Assembly (NCBI RefSeq): GCF_900089605.1
Contig: NZ_LT594324.1
Span: 1,364,001-1,428,000 of the forward strand
From: Micromonospora narathiwatensis
Lineage (GTDB): Bacteria > Actinomycetota > Actinomycetes > Mycobacteriales > Micromonosporaceae
Reading direction: 5' to 3'
Length of the DNA stretch: 64,000 bases
The notes beneath the pieces were generated by a model. It searched no databases, was not told where the DNA came from, and was given only the letters and a program-made list of their open reading frames with translations. Positions 60,240-64,000 of the stretch are shown here, piece after piece (within the stretch, counting starts at the first letter, position 1; the number at the start of each line of letters is the position of its first letter). The translations under genes were made by a program, and so were the position numbers.

Positions 60240-60262
60240 CCCACCCGGCGGGCCGGGCTCGA

Positions 60263-60289
60263 CGCGCCGGCCGACCCCGGGCCGGCGCG
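60263..60289. terminator. Bidirectional hairpin terminator
   Basis: A perfect 10-bp stem CGCGCCGGCC/GGCCGGCGCG with a seven-base loop lies between the convergent DUF3817 and next genes. Confidence 0.72.
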
Positions 60290-60312
60290 GAGGTTCGGCT
60301 GGGCGCGGAAAC

Positions 60313-60840
60313 TCAGGTGAGCGCCGAGCAGGCGGCGACGCCGAGCACCAGCAGCACGCCGAGCGCGGCCTGGAGCAGCAGCGGCGGGCCCAGGTGCGAC
60401 CAGACCGTGGCGGTACGCGGGGTCAGCAGTTGACCGGTGGTGAGGTTGACGATCCGCTCGATCCGCTGCGGCAGGTCGGCGTCCCGCTGGGGGCGCAGGG
60501 TGAGCTGCACGTGGTCGCCGGGGTGCAGCGCGCTCTGCGGCAGGTGGCCGTGCAGTTCCACCTCCAGCAGCCGGTCCGCGGTGTCGCGCAGGCGTACCGG
60601 GGTGACCAGGTACTCGGGGCCCTTCTTCAGCTCCTTGAAGCGGCGCCCGCCGCCCCCGCCGCCGCTGCGCAGCACCCGGGTCAGCAGCCGTACCACGCCG
60701 GCGGCGGTCAGCACCGCGAGGAGCACCGGCTGGCCGACCCGCACCTCGCGCGGGTAGCCCTCCATGAAGCGGAGCAGCCGTCCGGTGACGATCCGCTCGG
60801 TCGGGTGGACGACGCGCCGGATGTGGAGGTCATTATCCAT
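60313..60840 (-). CDS. Membrane-associated protein of unknown function
   Basis: This 175-residue protein has a soluble N-terminal half that starts MDNDLHIRRVVHPTERIVTG, a glycine-only run of six residues, a beta-rich domain with VRLRDTADRLLEVELHGHLP, and a C-terminal hydrophobic helix (about 152-173). I do not recognise a family. The ATG at 60840 is chosen because the upstream frame looks non-coding; its ribosome site is weak. It is divergent from the BaeRF-like gene and may share its promoter. Confidence 0.65.
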   Translation of the reverse strand: MDNDLHIRRVVHPTERIVTGRLLRFMEGYPREVRVGQPVLLAVLTAAGVVRLLTRVLRSGGGGGGRRFKELKKGPEYLVTPVRLRDTADRLLEVELHGHLPQSALHPGDHVQLTLRPQRDADLPQRIERIVNLTTGQLLTPRTATVWSHLGPPLLLQAALGVLLVLGVAACSALT

Positions 60841-60989
60841 GGTCACCACCGAGAGTCCGGTTCCGTTCACTGATGGTAGCGGCTCTGGAGGTTGAAGGAC
60901 GTGAATGAACTTGGTCACGCGGCCGGCGGCTCAGGTGACATCCCCGGTGGCGCGGGTATGCGTGCGGCCGAGCTGGAAAGGGGTCGAGC

Positions 60990-62114
60990 ATGCAGCTGTC
61001 CTTCCTGCGTCCGCTCTACGACCGTCCCGGGCCGTGGTGCTCGGTGTACCTGGACGCCTCCCGGGACACCCACGACTCCCGTCCCGCGGTCGACCTGCGC
61101 TGGCGGGCCCTGAAGGGGCACCTGCTGGAGCAGGGCGCCGACCCGGTGACCGTCGACACGGTCGAGGAGGTCGTCCGGCGGCACGACCCGATGCCCGGCG
61201 ACTACGGCCTGGCCGTGTTCGCCACCCGGGGTCGGGTGGTGCTCACCGAGTACCTGTCCGCGCCACCACTGCGGGACCTGGCCACCTGGGCCCTGGTGCC
61301 GCACACCATGCCACTGGTCGCCCAGCGGGGCGAGCAGGTCGCCTGGGTCCGGGTGCTGGCCGACCGGACGGGGGCGGACGCCGTCGCCGTCAGCGCCGGC
61401 GGGGTGCCCCGGCGGGCGCACGTCAAGGGGCGGGAGAGCTACCAGCTACGCCGGGTGAAGCCGGGCGGCTGGTCGCAGTCGCGCTACCAGCGCGCCGCGA
61501 TGGAGGCCTGGCACCACAACGCCGGGGACGCCGCCGCGGCCACCGCCGAGCTGGCCGACAAGGTCGGCGCGGACGTGGTGGTGGCGGCCGGGGACATCCG
61601 GGCCACCGGCATGATCGCGGCCCAGCTGCCGGAGCGCTGGCAGGACGTCCTCGTCCGCACCGACGCCGGCGCCCGGACCGGCGGCGCCGACCCGGCCGCC
61701 ATGGACGACCTCACGGTGCAGACCATCGCCGAGGTCGCCGACAAGCGGATAGCCGCCGCGCTGGACCGGTTCGGCATGCAGGAGGACGTCGGGGCGGGCC
61801 TCGACGCGGTGGTCGCCGCCCTGCAACGCAACCAGGTGGACACCATGCTGATCGTGGACGACCCCTCCGCGGACGGCGAACTCTGGATCGGCCCCGAGCC
61901 GACCGAGATCGCCACCGACCCGCGGCAGCTGGAGGCGATGTCGGTGGCCGACCCGCAACGGGTCCGCGCCGACGCCGCGCTGCTGCGCGCGCTGGTCGGC
62001 ACCGACGCGGAACTCACCGTGCTCGCGCCCGAGGAGGCACCGGAACTCACCGACGGGGTCGGCGCGGTGCTGCGTTACGTCGACGCGAGCACGCCCGGGC
62101 GGGGAAATGGCTGA
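60990..62114 (+). CDS. BaeRF/Vms1-type (eRF1-like) protein
   Basis: This 374-residue protein belongs to the bacterial-archaeal eRF1-like families related to Vms1 (BaeRF family 2). It starts with CSVYLDASRDTHDSRPAVDLR (shown in part: CSVYLDASRDTHD) and has RRAHVKGRESYQLRRVKPGG, which corresponds to the peptidyl-tRNA-binding loop region, and later DTMLIVDDPSADGELWIG. Relatives release peptides from stalled ribosomes or bind RNA during stress. The ATG is preceded by GAAAGGGG. The downstream TPP-enzyme gene overlaps it by eight bases, which is an odd partner. Activity not proven. Confidence 0.82.
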   Translation: MQLSFLRPLYDRPGPWCSVYLDASRDTHDSRPAVDLRWRALKGHLLEQGADPVTVDTVEEVVRRHDPMPGDYGLAVFATRGRVVLTEYLSAPPLRDLATWALVPHTMPLVAQRGEQVAWVRVLADRTGADAVAVSAGGVPRRAHVKGRESYQLRRVKPGGWSQSRYQRAAMEAWHHNAGDAAAATAELADKVGADVVVAAGDIRATGMIAAQLPERWQDVLVRTDAGARTGGADPAAMDDLTVQTIAEVADKRIAAALDRFGMQEDVGAGLDAVVAALQRNQVDTMLIVDDPSADGELWIGPEPTEIATDPRQLEAMSVADPQRVRADAALLRALVGTDAELTVLAPEEAPELTDGVGAVLRYVDASTPGRGNG

Positions 62115-63873
62115 CCGTACGGTCGCGGACCTGGTCGTCGAGCGACTGCGCGCCTGGCACGTACCCCGGGTCTTCGGCTCTCCGGGCGCGGCGATCGCCC
62201 CCGTGGTGGCCGCGCTGGACGCCGCCGGTGGGGACCCGGAGTTCATCCCGGCCCGGCACGAGGAGTCCGCGGCCTTCATGGCCTCCGGCCATGCCAAGTT
62301 CACCGCCGAGGTCGGCGTCTGCCTGGCCACCCAGGGCCCGGGCGCGGTGCACCTGCTCGACGGCCTCTACGACGCCAAGCTGGACAGCAAACCGGTGGTG
62401 GCGATCGTCGGCGAGGACGTCACCGGCCCGCTCGGCGGGGCGTACGAGGAGATCGGGCTGAGCCGGCTCTTCGGCGACGTCTGCCACCAGTTCGTCCGGT
62501 ACGGGCGGCTGCCCGGACAGGTGCCGGCCCTGCTGGACCAGGCATTCCGTACCGCCACGGCGACCCGGAGCCCGACCTGCGTGGTGCTGCCGCACGCGTT
62601 GCAGGTGGCCACCGTGCCGGACCTGCAACCGCAGGCCGCCGGCGTGATGTCGGGCGTTCCCGGGGGGCCGCTGGCCCGGGTGCTGCCGCACGACGCCGAC
62701 CTGGACGCCGCCGCCTCGCTGCTCACCACCGGCCGGCGGGTGGCGATCCTGGTCGGCCAGGGCGCGCACGACGCGGCCGCTGAGATCGTCGCGCTGGCCG
62801 ACCGGCTGGGCGCGGGCGTGGCCACCTCGTTGCTCGGCAAGCCCGTGCTCGACGAGCGGCTGCCCTTCCACACCGGCGTGCTCGGCGAGGTCGGCACCAC
62901 CGCCGCCGCCCAACTGATGGGCGGGTGCGACACCCTGCTGCTGGTGGGCACGAACGACCCGTGGACCGACTGGTTTCCGCTGCCCGGCCAGGTACGGACC
63001 GTCCAGGTCGACATCGACGGCCGACGGATCGGCACCCGCTACCCGGTCGACGTCCCGCTGGTCGGCGACGCCACCGAGACGCTGCGGGCGCTGCTGGCCC
63101 GGGTGCCGGCCCGACCCAACCAGCGGTGGCGGGGCGTCGTGGAGAGCGCGGTGGACCGGTGGCGGCAGACCGCCGCCGAGCGGGCCGCCGCGCCGGCCGA
63201 GCCGATCAACCCGCAGCGCGTGCTCCAGGAGCTGTCCGCCCGGCTGCCGCACCGGGGAGCCGTCGCCGTCGACGTCGGGTCGGTCATCTACTGGTACGCC
63301 CGGCACCTGGAACTGCCTCCGGGCGTCCGGGCCCAGCTCTGCGGCACGCTCGGCTCGATGGGCTGCGCCCTGCCGTACGCGTTGGCCGCCAAACTGGCCC
63401 GACCCGACGAGCCGGTGCTCGCGCTGCTGGGCGACGGGGCGATGCAGTTCAACGGCCTGGCCGAGCTGATCACCGTGGCGCACCACTGGCGGCGGTGGCG
63501 GGACCCACGGCTGGTCGTGCTGGTGCTCAACAACCGGGACCACTCCGGTGCGGGCGGTGACGGGCGGGGTCCCTTCGGTGCCCTCGGCGACCGTCGACCC
63601 GACGTGCCGTACGCCGGCTGGGCCCGGCTGCTCGGCCTGCACGGCGTCCGGGTGGACCGCCCCGAGCTGGTCGGTCCCGCCTGGGACGAGGTCCTCGCCG
63701 CCGACCGACCCAGCGTGCTGGAGGCCGTGGTCGACCCGGCGGTGCCGTTGGAGTCGCCGGAGCCGGCCTTGGCCGACCTGCGCGGCCTCGTCGCCGACGG
63801 GGACGCCGCGCGCCGCGTCCGGGATCGGATGCTGGACACCCGGATGACGGTGGAGGCGGAGGACCTCAGGTAG
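62107..63873 (+). CDS. Thiamine-diphosphate enzyme (pyruvate oxidase-like)
   Basis: This 588-residue protein has the three-domain layout of the pyruvate oxidase/acetolactate synthase family: Pyr domain with the catalytic Glu52 in ARHEESAAF, a central Rossmann domain (about 185-325), and the PP domain with the TPP motif GDGAMQFNG (about 443-451) ending in VLVLNN. It probably decarboxylates a 2-oxo acid; residues that distinguish oxidase (FAD), decarboxylase and synthase cannot be settled by eye. The ATG overlaps the BaeRF-type gene by eight bases. A nested hairpin ends the unit. Confidence 0.9.
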   Translation: MADRTVADLVVERLRAWHVPRVFGSPGAAIAPVVAALDAAGGDPEFIPARHEESAAFMASGHAKFTAEVGVCLATQGPGAVHLLDGLYDAKLDSKPVVAIVGEDVTGPLGGAYEEIGLSRLFGDVCHQFVRYGRLPGQVPALLDQAFRTATATRSPTCVVLPHALQVATVPDLQPQAAGVMSGVPGGPLARVLPHDADLDAAASLLTTGRRVAILVGQGAHDAAAEIVALADRLGAGVATSLLGKPVLDERLPFHTGVLGEVGTTAAAQLMGGCDTLLLVGTNDPWTDWFPLPGQVRTVQVDIDGRRIGTRYPVDVPLVGDATETLRALLARVPARPNQRWRGVVESAVDRWRQTAAERAAAPAEPINPQRVLQELSARLPHRGAVAVDVGSVIYWYARHLELPPGVRAQLCGTLGSMGCALPYALAAKLARPDEPVLALLGDGAMQFNGLAELITVAHHWRRWRDPRLVVLVLNNRDHSGAGGDGRGPFGALGDRRPDVPYAGWARLLGLHGVRVDRPELVGPAWDEVLAADRPSVLEAVVDPAVPLESPEPALADLRGLVADGDAARRVRDRMLDTRMTVEAEDLR

Positions 63874-63921
63874 CGGGACCGCCGTCCCGCTCGGCGGCGC
63901 CCCCCGACGGGGCTCCGCCGA
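63873..63921 (+). terminator. Tandem hairpin terminator
   Basis: GCGGGAC/GTCCCGC (63873-63890) overlaps the TPP-enzyme stop codon, and a second nested hairpin TCGGCGG/CCGCCGA with CCCC/GGGG (63891-63921) follows. The remaining 79 bases to the window end show no gene. Confidence 0.65.
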
Positions 63922-64000
63922 TTCGTTCGTGCCATCAGCTCGACAGCCGGCACCGGACACCGTGCCGGCTCTCCGGCGGTCCCCCGCCCGTCGCCTACCG

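Overview
The window is 64 kb of very GC-rich (roughly 73-74% by eye) chromosomal DNA from a filamentous actinobacterium. The Micromonosporaceae, most likely Micromonospora or a close relative, fit best. The reasons are frequent GTG starts, extreme third-position G+C, a DUF397/XRE regulator pair, Hanks-type kinases with a lipid II-free C-terminus, DUF2267/DUF2795/DUF1345 stress-type proteins and many two-component and cell-envelope genes. No tRNA, rRNA, insertion sequence, prophage or CRISPR array was seen. The assignment rests on gene content and codon style, not on a database search.

Layout. Positions 1-5.5 kb hold the 3' end of a type II thioesterase, probably the edge of a natural-product cluster lying outside the window. 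After it come a serpin, a Nudix hydrolase, a methyltransferase, an orphan MazF/PemK-like protein, an aminoglycoside-phosphotransferase-fold protein and a GGDEF protein. From 5.6 to 12.3 kb the window is regulatory and envelope-related: a DUF397-XRE pair behind strong palindromes, a LacI regulator with tandem operators over its own promoter, a Ser/Thr kinase, a small secreted lysozyme-like protein and a CapA lipoprotein. From 12.4 to 23.2 kb there are a secreted hydrolase, NADP-glutamate dehydrogenase, MazG-like, pirin, a frameshifted DUF1345 gene, DUF2795, DUF2267, a CoA transferase, a TerC transporter behind a yybP-ykoY (manganese) riboswitch, and a three-gene operon (molybdopterin oxidoreductase, flavin reductase, zinc ribbon).

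From 23.3 to 38.8 kb come a glycosyltransferase, an acetyltransferase, a divergent ribosomal-S4 paralogue translationally coupled to a 50-residue basic protein, secreted M28 peptidase, NDH-2-like dehydrogenase, AI-2E permease, spermidine-synthase-like protein, a DUF2267-pterin dehydratase-like fusion, STAS and response-regulator signalling proteins, a second lysozyme-like protein, an EEP phosphatase, OsmC and a second kinase. From 38.9 to 44.8 kb lies a two-component system followed by two membrane glycosyltransferases; the regulator is preceded by four repeats at exact 11-nt phasing. From 46.4 to 50.0 kb lies a tight operon of a 49-residue membrane peptide, a methyltransferase and a membrane sulfatase-fold enzyme. 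Citrate synthase, fasciclin, M14 carboxypeptidase, an orphan OmpR regulator and a glycogen-synthase-like glycosyltransferase follow. The window ends with a strikingly shortened TreZ-like protein, a glutamate-cysteine-ligase-like protein, DUF3817, a BaeRF-type protein and a thiamine-diphosphate enzyme.

How the genes fit together. Much of the window looks like stress and envelope physiology: kinases, two-component systems, anti-sigma antagonist, redox and metal handling, peptidoglycan- and glycan-acting enzymes. Central metabolism (gdhA, gltA) is embedded among these. The most unusual items are the mini-TreZ, the S4 paralogue pair, the peptide-methyltransferase-sulfatase operon, and several regulatory sites that can be read directly from the sequence.
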